This document shows positions 25,174 to 38,100 of a DNA stretch of 55,000 nt, in pieces. The stretch is from the NCBI GenBank assembly GCA_036169595.1, contig CM069768.1, positions 1,622,501-1,677,500 on the forward strand, written 5' to 3'. Positions within the stretch are counted from its first letter, which is position 1, and every line of letters begins with the position of its first letter. A program made the translations under genes and the position numbers. The stretch comes from Dictyostelium firmibasis (Eukaryota > Evosea > Eumycetozoa > Dictyosteliales > Dictyosteliaceae). Below the pieces are notes generated by a model. It had not been told where the DNA came from. It saw only the letters and a program-made list of their open reading frames with translations, and did not search any database.

Positions 25174-28100
25174 GAATATTTACATTTGAGTTATTATTTT
25201 CTTTTGAAAAAGATGGATTATCTTGAGTATTAAGATTTTCTTTTGTTAATGATTGTAAATCTTTAAGTGACATTGTTCCATTATCTCTTGATTGATCTAT
25301 TTTTGATAATAGGTTATTTGAGGAGCCAGAACCGGAATTAGTTATATGATTGTCTTTAATAGAGGTGATAGGTGATAATGGTACACCATTATTAAAATGT
25401 GAGGCTGATGAAATTGAACCAGGATTATAGAAATTATTACCACCATGGCCTGTACTCTTTGTAAAAGTTGTATTACTATTAATTGAAGAATCCAATTGAC
25501 TTGTTGTTAAAGCACTACTATCATCCATTGACATATCGCCTAAACCTTCTAAAATATCATTAAAACCTTGGAAATGTGGAAAATTATGAAATTCAGGACC
25601 ATCAAAATCATTTGAACGTAATGTATCAGTGTCCAATTCATTGTCTGAGCTTTGTTGTTGGTCACGATTATTGATTGTACCATTACTTGATGAGGCACCA
25701 TCTCCGCCATTCTCCTCAGAATTATAATCGCCTTCGCCATTATCGCCACCGTTGTTCTTTTGAGTGAAATCATTAACATTCGAAAAGAATGTCTCAAAGA
25801 TTTGAGTAGTTGAATAAATTGATTTGGTGAGTGAATTAGCAGATGAACGTACGCCAGTATCAGCCAACACTTTGTTAAAGTAATTACCAGCCATCAAAGT
25901 GCCTCTATCGACCTTGTTAGAGAATTTCTTTGTACCAATAGTATTCTTTGATGGTTTCAAGCTGGCATTATCAATGGCTGTCAATGAAGTTGGTGAATTA
26001 CCACTGGTGATTTCAATGAATCTGATTGCCTGTGATACAATATAGTGAGGTGTTTTATGGTCATTCAAGAATTGAGTGACAGTGTCAAACCATTCTGGTA
26101 CACGTGAGCTCTTGGTTTCCGCTGGGTTTACGCCACATTTTACCAATGCAGTTAAAATCTTTAGGATTGGATATCTATAGTCGGCTGTGGAATATTCCAA
26201 CATATTAAACAATAATGAGAATACCAAGGTTGAGCTCTTTGAGACACTTTCACACAATGGCACTGAAATTTCTGATAGGAAACTGTCTAAATGTTTGAAA
26301 TAACCTTTTGAACTATAACGTTCAAAGATTGTACACAATCTATCCCAACCTTGATTCTCACAACCAATTGAAATATTTTCGGCGACTTGTTGTGGCATTG
26401 TGGAGTCATCACCAATCGACAAGCAAAGATAGGGTAGCAAACTTATTAAATTGGTTAAGAATCTAATTGGTTCAGGTTGGAATATTTCGTCACATGGTTC
26501 CAGAGTGATCCTACTTAGAAGCTCCAATGCGTATGGAGCTGTGTTGACAGACATTAAGCCTTTGATAATCAATGGTTGAACACCATGATAATTTTCCCAA
26601 TCTTTTGGCATCGATGCCAAGAAAACATTTTGAACGGCACGATCACTAAAGTTTATGATATCCAAAAGCATTGATAACAACTTGATGGCACCAATGAAAT
26701 GATTTTCAAAATCTGTGTGCAACATTGCAACAGTGCCCCAAAATATTTGTGGGAATAGAATTAGTTTACTTGGGTGAATACATTTGATCATTACTTGTAG
26801 GGTTTCTTGAATTTCAGAGATAAACAATGAATTCTCAGTCGAATTGTTTTGAATGAATTTACCCATAGTTTGCATTACCTCTGTTAGAGAATCGATGGTT
26901 GCAGTTGGTTCCAAACCACGTAAAATTTGGAATGATCTCATTGCCAAACGTTGATTTGGTGAATTGGTTGCCCAATTTAATGCTGCAACACCCCATTGTT
27001 CATTCAAATCACTCGAACCATTCGATAGTACTAATACAACACGTTTTGATAACATAACAACATATTTTGGATTTGAAATGTCTTTTTTAGATTGTAGTTG
27101 TGGAGCACCATTATCTGCTCCTAGTGGTAATAAGAAATCAACCAATTGCACTGCATCTTCATATGTTGCGCTATCAATTGTACAGTTTGTATTATTATTG
27201 TTATTATTACTACTATTATCATTATTTTTATTGTTAGTATTATTTGTTGCAGTGCTATTAGTATTATTGTTATTATTATAGTTTCCTTCTTGCATTTGAT
27301 ATTTATTAATTACTAAACATCTAATTAAATTTAATAATAATATACGACAATGGTCTTGAACTGGTTGACCAGAATTATAATAGAGACCAAGGAATATTAA
27401 TTGAAGTAAAACTGGTAGATGAACTCTAAACTCTTCACCTATCTCATAGGAAACCTCGCTAAGGAAAATTAAAGGTAATTGGAAACGAGTGAGTGGTGAA
27501 TTCTTTGGTGGGCCTCTTTCTCCGCTGTATAACTCTGTAGAGTTTTGAAAAGCCATATGAATGAACTGAATGGTATTGTAAATGATTTCATTTGAACTTT
27601 GACTAATTGGGCGCTGTGGTCTTGAAAGATTTTGTAATGATCTACCACTTGCGCCACTAATTTGTTTGGTGGTTTCAGTGATGTCAACAATCGATGGAGC
27701 ACTATTTGAAGTTAGCTCTGAAACTAAACAATTGATGAGTTTTTGTGGTGAGGATCTACCTAAAAAGATACAAACACGTTTGAATATTGGAATTAAATCC
27801 GGATTTCTGGTTTTCTCTGTAATACCAATTAAGAAATCAATGATAACACCGATATTATCTTGATTTCTACCTAATACTCTCCATATCTCTTCGATCAAAT
27901 GTGAATGATGAACTGAATATTTAATGGATATTAATATCAAACCTTGAAGAACTGCCTCTAATAAATGAGAGTTTTCACTCGCCAAAACTAACAATGACAT
28001 TTGCTTTATCCAAGGTTTGACATAATTTAACATTTGACGTTGATGATCTTGACCAACTGAATCCAATCTATAAACAATATCCATAAAAAATTCATAACAA

Positions 28101-31100
28101 AGGTCATGATTTTCCAAAGATAGTTTCTCTGATAATAAATATTGGGCGTTTAAAAAGGTTTCGGGAATTTCACTTCCAATGGTTGAGGGATAATAGGACT
28201 CAGTCCAAATAATTTCACCATTCAAAAGTGCTTTGCTTGCTTTTATCAAAGATAACAATAGAATAGAATGTTGTCTAACGTTTGAATTCTTTGTACCAGT
28301 ATTGAAAATGATTAAATTCATCATGATAGATTCAGAGTAATCAAATTTCAATACTTCATCTTGGCAAAGCTCAACCAAAGAAAGGAAATAACCATGAGCC
28401 ACTGCATTACTTGGCGAATAGCATTGATTGACACAATGATAGATTAGTTCTTGATGAGATAAATTATGTTTTAGGAAATTTTGTAAACCGGTACGAGTGA
28501 TTGCACGTAGTTTAGTTTTAATACCTGAACAAAACATTTGATTAATCCATTGGAAAACAACACCATTTGGATCCTTAAAAGTCTCAATGAAAAATGGACC
28601 CAACAAAATCACCGATAGAGCATGTGACGCAACATGACTCAATTGTGATGCATGTTCATAGATTCTAATCTCTGCTTCTTTTCTCTTTGACGCTTCTTTC
28701 TCCTCCTGTTGTAAGTATGCTGTTAATTTCTTTGCTATATTTTCTTCACGAATCAACTCTTCACTCTCACTCCATTTATTAAATGCTCTAAATAGATCTC
28801 TACGTAGAGAGCGATCTAAAAATTCTTTACCACCGCTATATAACTGTTGAACTATACGATGTACCATTGCACAGAAATTAAATCTAATATAATGTAAATT
28901 ATCCCAAAGATATTCATTGCTTGATTCAACACCTGATGGTACGTTTACATTTAAAAAAGTTAGGACTTCCTGAATGAAATCTATATATGATTTCTTGAGT
29001 AATTCACGTTTAACCAATTCACCAGGCTTTAAAGACTCTAAACAATGACGACGTATACCAATGACTGATTTAATAACATCAGTTTTCTTTTTAGTTTTTC
29101 TTGCACCATGTAACTCATTCTCCAATGGTTTCAAAACGTCGAACAATACCTCCAACACGTGGGAATTTGTTTTTTCTAATGCTGTTAGTGTTGACTCTGC
29201 GAAAAATCTATCCATACTCTTGAGATATGGTACAATTAGGTTGAATAATTCTCTAGCAGAAACTGGTGATTGATCTGGACTATCAGTTTGTGGTTTCTTT
29301 TTATTGTCTAAAAAGGTGTTATCTGTGACTTGAATTGTAGCGCAGGCCAATATTATATAATTTCTCCACCAAATCCAAAGTTGTTCTTGTTCCAACGTAA
29401 CCGATTGTGCTTTTTGACTCTCATCAGGTTGAATTGGTTTAATTCTTTGCAATACCAAATCTGTTGTTTTTGAAATGGTTCTTGGACAAAGTTCGCATGC
29501 TGCCTTTATTATGTCTGCTAAACAACAACTCCAAAGTATTTGATCCTCTTTCGACTCACTCTCTGCCATTCTATCGAAATCCTGTGATGATTTCTGTCTC
29601 TTATATTTATCGATTACTGTGACGGCATTGGATGGGGTGGTTGATGAAATGGCCCCAACATTTCCACCACTGTTGGAAACATTAATTTGATTACTATTGC
29701 CAGCGCTTACAATACCAACACCACTACTATTGCTAATTTGGCTACCTCCTTGACTTTGAACAGCACCCACACCACTTTGGCCACTGAGGGCTCCAACCTG
29801 ATTTTGACCACCAACTACACCACTTCCACCAACACCACCTTGACTTGAGCCAACGCTATTAATTTGATTTGAATTATTATTACTATTGATAGTGACACTA
29901 TTACTAAAGTAATAGTTTTGAGCATGTCTATATAAATATTCACAACCATTCTCATCGATAATATCTTTAAGATAGGTTGAGATTTCTATTTCATCGTCGT
30001 CCTTTGATAAAAGGAATGAGTCATGAACCAAACGAATTGAATCTAAAATCTGTAAACAAAGTTTTCTATTCTTTCCATTGGAAGAACATAAAAACGTTAA
30101 GGCAACTGCCTCAACATATGAAATATCTGGTATATTATCTGGTTGATCGGGTTTAAAACGAAGTTCCTCCAGTTCGTCATTTGTTTGTAGTGAGAATTTA
30201 TTTGTCTTGAATTTAGCCCACAACTCTAAAAGTTCTCTTTTCTTCTCCAAAACGATTGATATTAGATTACTTTGTTTATCGGATAGATAGAGTGCAAATC
30301 TACCTAAACCATAGATAATTTGAGGTCTAATGTCAGGACGTGATGCCATCAATTGAGTGAGAACGATCGATGCTTTTTCACTGACACCACGATCCAAGTG
30401 AATCAAAAATTTTGATAACATTACCACTAAATCTTGCGGTATGATTTTGGTTGGAAAAGCAATTGGTATTACAGAGATTGCAATTTTTAATAACTCTAAA
30501 CAAGAATAACCTGGTGGACGCATCTTTTCTAAAAGTTCACCCAATGGTTTGGTTTGATTGGATGTCAACAACATACCAAAGGTACTATCCAAACTAATGA
30601 GTATATGTGAGAGCAATATCGATAGATTCTTTAAATAGGGTTCAATTAAAGAGGTTGGTGCAACTTTTTTAATGTTTAAAGTTCCATAACGCTGACGTCT
30701 TACTGCACGAACTTTACTACCACCAGATACTGAACTCGATTCACTAGGTGGCGTACTTGTTGGTGAAGATTGTGTTGGACTATTTGAGAATGATAACATC
30801 TTTGGTGTTAATGGATTTGTACCGGTTTGATCGATTAACATCACTGCACGAAGACCAATGATCATACGTTCCGAATTACTAATATACAGTTCTTTTGGAT
30901 CACCACCTCTTAATAGATCAAAAATGATCTTCTCAAATGCAAAATCTATTCTACTACTTGCTATCACACAAACTATATCCACAAATACATCCAATGGATC
31001 AGATGCTGACATTGTCAACTTTTTAGCATGTCCTGTTGGGAATATATGTGATACCAATTGATGTAATCTCTCATAAACTTCCTCTGGTTGTTCAGAGTAT

Positions 31101-32580
31101 TTAGTTAAATAGCACTCCAATAAATATTGTGCACTCTCCAATGCATACGGTCTTATCGCTTTATCCTTACATTTTATAAAATTATCCATTAATCCCCAAA
31201 ATTGTTTTAAAAACGATTCTTTATCTAAACAACATAATAAAATTGATAATAATGGGAATGATGTCTTTTGAAAATAATAATTAATATAAAAAATTTTAGA
31301 ATTTAAATTAATATTCAATAATAATAATAATAATACTTACCAAAACATCTTTAGTTTTTTTTGTTTTTTTTGAAATATATTCATAAAGTTCTTTAATTGT
31401 GTGAATCCATTCTGTATATGATAATTCTGGTTTAAATTTTTCTTCAGTCAATGGTCTTAAAATACTTGCTAAAATCTCTGATATTGCTCTACGTAAATCA
31501 CCCTTAATTCTATTATTTTTAAAAAACTCTAAATAACTATTTACAAATTCTAATGATTGTTTCAATTTTGATTCTGATGATATCTAGAAAATAAAATAAT
31601 ATTTAATATAAAAAATTTAAAATGAATTTCACTAATAATAAAACTTTAAACCTACTCTGACTTTCAAAAACCTAATACCTTGTAATATTGAAAAGGTTTT
31701 ATTTTTTAATGTATTTGAAGATAAACAATTTTGAAACTCTTTAAAAAATCTACTTGAAACACTACGTAATCTATATTTTGAGAGTTGACCTAAAATTGAA
31801 GCACATAAATCTGGAATAATCATTGGTGATGAGTTTGTCGATAATCTTTTCTCCAATTTAAAGGACTCATAACACATAGATTCAATTTGAATACCCATTG
31901 CATCTGTTAAATTCTCCTTTGTTAATGAATTCAATATACTTGATATAGTTGTACAAAATATATAATCTACAATTAATTTATATCTTTCATCAACCATTGG
32001 TGTTGTATCTTTTTTCGTAATTAAATCTTCCCTACAATAAAAAATATATAAAAAAATTTAATAAATCAATTTAATTATTTATTACTATCATTATTTAATA
32101 TTACTATTATTATATTTACATTTTTGGTTTCGAAGTACTCTTACCAGGTATTAAATGTTGAGTTGATCTCCAATTTAGTAATGCAGATGCAATTAAATTT
32201 AAAAAATATTTTGATACTTCAGTCAAACCTTCTAAAACTTGATGAAATGTTTTTGATTCTGGTCCATCAAAAAAGTCCTCAATCTTTATCTTATCATCTC
32301 TTATAAAAATATCAATCTTTACTTTGGTGTGTTCTTTAAAATCACCCAACAATTTAAACATTATATGATCTGCTGGTAATACTCTACCAATTTGGTTACT
32401 ATTTTGGTGATGATGTAGAGACATATTTGTATTACTACCTCCACCACCATTAATACTAGTATTTATATTTGTACTAGTATTTGAACTACTATTCATACTT
32501 GTATTATTACTACTATTATTACTATGAGAGGAGTCAGATTCATTACTTCCACTACTACTAGTTCTAGTATTTCTAACCAT
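23987..32580 (-). CDS. Furry/Tao3/Mor2 family cell-morphogenesis scaffold
   Basis: Four exons (32120-32580, 31656-32031, 31341-31583, 23987-31264) join in phase to about 2785 residues, a typical size for the family. After a Ser/Asn-rich head, the conserved N-terminal block has DHIMFKLLGDFKEHTKVKI, the KPELSYTEWIHTIKELYEY helices and CCLDKESFLKQFWGLMDNF, all characteristic of Furry. Long HEAT/armadillo-like helical repeats follow. The C-terminal third has Asn/Ser linkers and a ~28-residue poly-Gln run, then a conserved helical region near the end (AAKSWWNSCSEQIEF). Furry proteins are scaffolds that activate NDR/LATS-type kinases with Mob partners in polarity, cytokinesis and cell shape. It diverges from the DOCK gene across 1.5 kb. 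Confidence 0.9.
25092..25174 (-). repeat. CAA repeat encoding poly-Gln
   Basis: A pure CAA (TTG on the plus strand) run of about 28 codons in the last exon of the Furry-like gene. Its purity suggests length polymorphism between strains. Confidence 0.95.
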
Positions 32581-32765
32581 TATTTACTATCCTCCTCTTT
32601 CTTTTTTATGTTTGTTTTTTTTTTTTTTTTTTTTTTTTTTCAATACCAAAAAAAATATTTTTTTTTTTTTATTTTACTTTTTAAATTTAATAATAAAAAT
32701 TATTTTTGATGATTTATATGTATTTTTTTATAAAAAATTTAAAATTTTTTTATTTTTATTTTACA

Positions 32766-32811
<46 letters not shown>

Positions 32812-33019
32812 GATAATGTAGCAAATAAATATTACAAAATTTTAAATAAATAATAAATACAATAAAAAAAATTAAATATAAAAAAAATTATATATTTATA
32901 AAAAAAATAAATAAATAATAAAATAACCACAAACGTTAGTATATGATAAACTAAAAATTTAATTAGTATATGATAAACTATTATTTGTTGTTTTAAATGA
33001 ATTGAAAATTAAAAAAAAA

Positions 33020-33088
<69 letters not shown>

Positions 33089-33934
33089 TGAATTTTTTTT
33101 TTATTTTTTTTATTTTTTTTATTTTTTTTTTTATTTTCTTTGATGGTAAGATTACTATAATAAAAAAAAAAAAAATTTTTTTTTTTTTTTGAAGAGCGAC
33201 ATTTATTTTTATACAAAAAAAAAAAAAAAACAAAAAAAAAATTTTAAAAGTTTTTGGATAAATAATAATTTTTAAAAATCAGATTATTAAAAAATAATAA
33301 AAAATTGATCAATGATTTTTCAAAATGATTACCACAATTATATACTTTTTTAAAGAAAAAAAAAAAAAAAAAGAAAAATAAATTTTTAATTTAGAAGAAA
33401 AAAAAGATTTTTCTCTTTTGAGATTTATTTTTAAATTAATTTTTTTTCATTTTATTTAAAAAGTGATATTCGATGGTTAATGATTTCCATTGGTTTTACT
33501 TGGGAATGTTAGTTTCACTATCTATAAATTATTTATTTTTATTTTTTTTTTATTTTTTTTCTATATAATTGATTATATTTATTTTTCATTTTTTTTATAC
33601 AATTCCCAATTGGAAACTATGGAGAGAGTATATAACATGTTGATTACTTTAGTCATTATTTTTTTTTATTTATTTTATTTTATTTTTTTTTTTTTTTTTG
33701 ATTTTTTTTTTTTTTTTTTTTTTTTAAAATTTTTTTTTTTTTTGATTTTTTTTATTTATTTTTTTTTTTTTTTTTTTTTTTTTGATTTTTTTGTTGGTTG
33801 GTAAAATATATATATATTGTAAGTTATAAAAATAGATTAATTTATGGTTTTAAACAATTTGAACCAAATAACTTTTTTTTATTTTTTTCATTTTTTTCAT
33901 TTTTTTTTGTCATTATTAACATTTTTTATTAGAA

Positions 33935-33974
<40 letters not shown>

Positions 33975-34100
33975 AAAAAAAAACATAATATAGAAATAAA
34001 TAAATAAAAAAATTTCTCTTTTATTTTTATTTTTATTTTGATAAAGTAAAATAAAATAAAAACAGGAAAAAAAAAAGAAGAAAAAAAAAAAAAAAAAAAA
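32581..34100. promoter_or_regulatory. divergent intergenic region between Furry-like and DOCK genes
   Basis: About 1.5 kb of very long T and A runs (for example 32769-32811 and 33940-33969) that must contain both promoters. The only non-homopolymer structure noticed is an 18-base direct repeat TTAGTATATGATAAACTA at 32936-32953 and 32963-32980. Open frames here encode only Phe/Lys homopolymer translations and are not genes. Confidence 0.5.
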
Positions 34101-35131
34101 ATGGAAGGTAAAAAAGTATCTACATTTTTAAAGAGTAGAAAATCGACAGGTGGTAGCAGTATGAATTTAACAGGATCAAATAATAGTCAAACATTACCAA
34201 CATCAATGTCATCATCGACATCATCATCATCATCATCATCACCAAACTCATCAATATTATCACAATCGATAGCTTCATCAAATGGAAGTAGTGGTAATAT
34301 TTCTGTAACAAATTCAACCAATGATTTAGCACAGTTTAATGAAACCTATCAAAAGAGAAACACTAGACAAATTCCATCTATCCTATTGGAGGATGAAATT
34401 GAAAAGGAGGAGGATTATCCATTTGATTTCGAAAGATATTACTATGAATCTAAAGAAATCAATAGAGAGGTTTCAAGAGAATTGGTTGTAATTCCTGATG
34501 ATGCAACTCAAAATCAAATTGAAAATTTACCAAAAGAAAATAGAATTAAATCGAACCCATTTGTATGTCTCATATAATTATAATTTTCCTTCATTTTCTT
34601 TTTTTTTTTATTATTTTCTACCCTCCAACATCAATATTTATTAATTTTTTTTTTTTTTTCAATAGGATTATAAAGAGAATAAGAATCAACATATTGATGA
34701 TTGTATTAAATTTTATTCAAATAATACATGGAAATCATTGAAAACATTTAACTATTATAAAAATGAAACACCAGGTGCAATAATACAACAATTGACAGAG
34801 GAGAGGATCGAATTTAAGACAGAACCAATTGTAAACATCAATAATTTGAATAGTAATGTCAATATTAGTATATCACAAGCTCAAAAGATTGCATCAGAGG
34901 CAGCATTAGAAGCCAAATTAGCACCACAACAACAAACACCACAACAACAACAAATGGCAGCATTACAATTCCAACAACAACAGAATCTAAAGGAGGTTAA
35001 TTATCTATCACAACAACATCAATATCAAATTCAAAATACTCTTAAAACTGATAAACCTGATAAATTACATTTACATTATTTAGAAAGACAATTTAGAAAG
35101 GAGAAAGTTTTAATTAATAATAATAGTAGTA

Positions 35132-35170
<39 letters not shown>

Positions 35171-38100
35171 GAGAAAATAATGGAGAAAATAATGAAAATA
35201 ATACAGAGTTAGGATTGTATTCATATTTTACATTATCAGAACCAACTGTACAATATCAAGAACCAACACCATATCAAAATGAGAAGAAAAGAATCGTTCA
35301 AGTTACATTCAAAGATTTATCATTTAAATTTTGGGATGGCGATGATGAACCTGAACCATTCTATTGTTCTATGTATCTATATGATATTCATAAAAAGGTG
35401 AGATTATCAGAGACATTCTATTTCGATTTCATCAATGATAAATCCTTTAAAATGACCACCAGTCATATAACAACATCATCAGGTGCCTCCTCAAAAGATA
35501 TAGTTGTCGATGATGTAACATTGGCCAAATCTGCAATTTTCAATGTCACTGCAAGATCTTCATCAGAGTTAGAGAATATTTATTTGATTCTCAAGGTTGA
35601 AAAGGTTTTAACCGGTGATTTAGAGGATCATTCAGAGCCATATATTAAAATGAATCTAAAGGAAAAGGAGAAAGATAAATTCAAAGAGTCAATTAAATCC
35701 TCTTGTACAAGATTAGGTGCATTTAGACAAGCATTCTGTTGGGGTTGTGTGCCAGTTTTCGAGGAAGGTGTAGGTGAGGACACTCCAATTCGTCCACTTT
35801 ATCGTCATCGTTCAGAGATGACCGATTCATCAATGTTGGACTCAACTCTATCTGAAGGTTCAAAGAGTGCCTCTGTAAAGAAATTAAAAATTATTCCAGG
35901 TCAATGTTTAGTTGATATTAAAGAGATTTTACCAAATGATCAACAATCACCATATTTAAATAATAAAAAATATATTTTAAATAGTTCTTTAGTTAAAGTT
36001 GATTTACCACAATTAGAACAACCACAACAAACTACTCAAACAACAACAACAACAACAACAACAACAGAACAAACAACAAACCCTATTCAACAACCTGGTA
36101 AAATACCATTAAATATTGGTATTGAAAATATTATTAAAGAATGTCATGAATTTTCATCCAATCAAAGATTTGAAATTAATACAGAGTTTGTAAATAATCT
36201 TTATTTGTATCCAGAAACATTGAATTTATCGAATCGTAGTGGATCATTTGCAGCTAGAAATCTTACATGTAAAATACAACTATTGGAGACTGATGAGAAT
36301 CCGTTATGTCCAGAGGGTTTGAAAGCAATCTATGGTAAGAGTAAAACTCAATCATTCAATTCCAAAGCGTATACACAAGTTACCTATCATTCAAAGTCAC
36401 CAGTTTTCAATGATGAGATTAAAATTAGATTACCATTATCTCCATCACCATCTTTACATATCTTATTTACCTTTTATCATATCGCTTGTCAAAAGAGTAG
36501 TGGTGGTGGTGATTTGGTTGATCAACCAGTTGCCTATGGTGTTTTACCAATCATTCAATATGGAAAGATGATTGGTGATGAGGTTTTCAATTTACCATTG
36601 GCCTATGAATTCCCATCACGTTATACTCGACGTGATCAAGAGGCAACAATTAAATATATCGATAACAAGAAACAAATCTTTCAAGTTCGTTCAAAATTGG
36701 TATCATCCATTCATTCAACAGATGATTATTTAAATAGTTTCTTTAATAATATCTCACAGTTTGCATTTATAAATAATTGTTTAGCTTCACCTGGTTTATC
36801 ACCAACTCCAACAAATTCTTTAACTCCATCAATTACTTCACCATCAATATTAACCTCACCAACTATTTCACCTCAAAGTTCAACCTCAACTTCTAATTTA
36901 GCTATTAGTGCAGCAGCAACAACAATGGCAACTACGACAACAACAGCATCAACATCAGCATCAAATTTATCACCATCAAATTCAACGATGGAGCAATTAA
37001 TAAAGTCAATTAAATTATTACCATCGAGCAAATTGGAATGTATAATTCAATTTTTCCCAATTTTAATGAATCAATTGTTTAGATTAATGACAAATCAACA
37101 ACATTCTTCAGAGCTATCGATGGTAACATTTATAACAATTGGCGAGATTCTTTCTATGGTTAATGATGTTAGTGGTACTATATCGGATCGTTATGTTAAG
37201 TATGTTTTCTCTAATGTTACCAATCTACCTGGTAGTAACATTGAGTTTTTACCTACCTATGAAGTTTTAATTAAAACATGGTTGGAGTTAGTTAGATTTC
37301 AAGAACAAAACTCTGAAAATATTCTTAGATTCTCTAGATTCTTCTTTCAAGTCATTCATAAATCTATGGCATTATCATTGATTGAACGTAACAAACGAGA
37401 GGAGAATAAAACTCGTAAGGGAAGATTCGTTGGTGTTAGACCGCAATTGGCAAAATTAATTTCAATTCTTAGATGGGAATCATCGACACGTGCTAAACAT
37501 ACCTTTAAATTGGCAAAAGAATTAATTAGAAGTTTGGCTGGCTTTATATCATCATTGATTTCAATTGCCGATAGAGGTTATGTTTTCAAAACTATCGACC
37601 GTGCTGTAAACGATTTCACTCATAACAACAATCAAGGTGGTGGTGAGAATGAAATGGAAATCTATGAGTTGAAATTTGAATTCCTTAGAATCATTTGCCA
37701 AAATGATTATTTCGTTCAATTGAATATACCATTACCATTTAGAATCGATTCCACTTTGAAATTGAATAATATCTTATCCTGTTCAAAACATTTTCTTTCC
37801 GATCTTCTATTGAATAATATTAGTGCTGGTATTGGTTCAAAGATTCCATTGATTCGTATGGATGCTGCAAACTCTCTTAGAGATACATTGACAAGATTGG
37901 AAATGGATACTAGATGGTTCGATCAATCTAATAAACAAAGAATAGTCGGTGTTTTTATACCTTATCTTACAATCGTTGTAAATAATTGGGATAATATTAA
38001 AGATGATTCATTCATTATGAAAAGAAATATTCTGGTTTCATTCGTCTATCTTTTGAAAACCATTCATATCAATCTCATAAAGATTTGGTGGCGTGAAGAA

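Noticed and set aside
33490-33804. Plus-strand open frame of mostly Phe in the Furry/DOCK intergenic region
   Set aside because: A T-run translation with no start context or protein-like composition.
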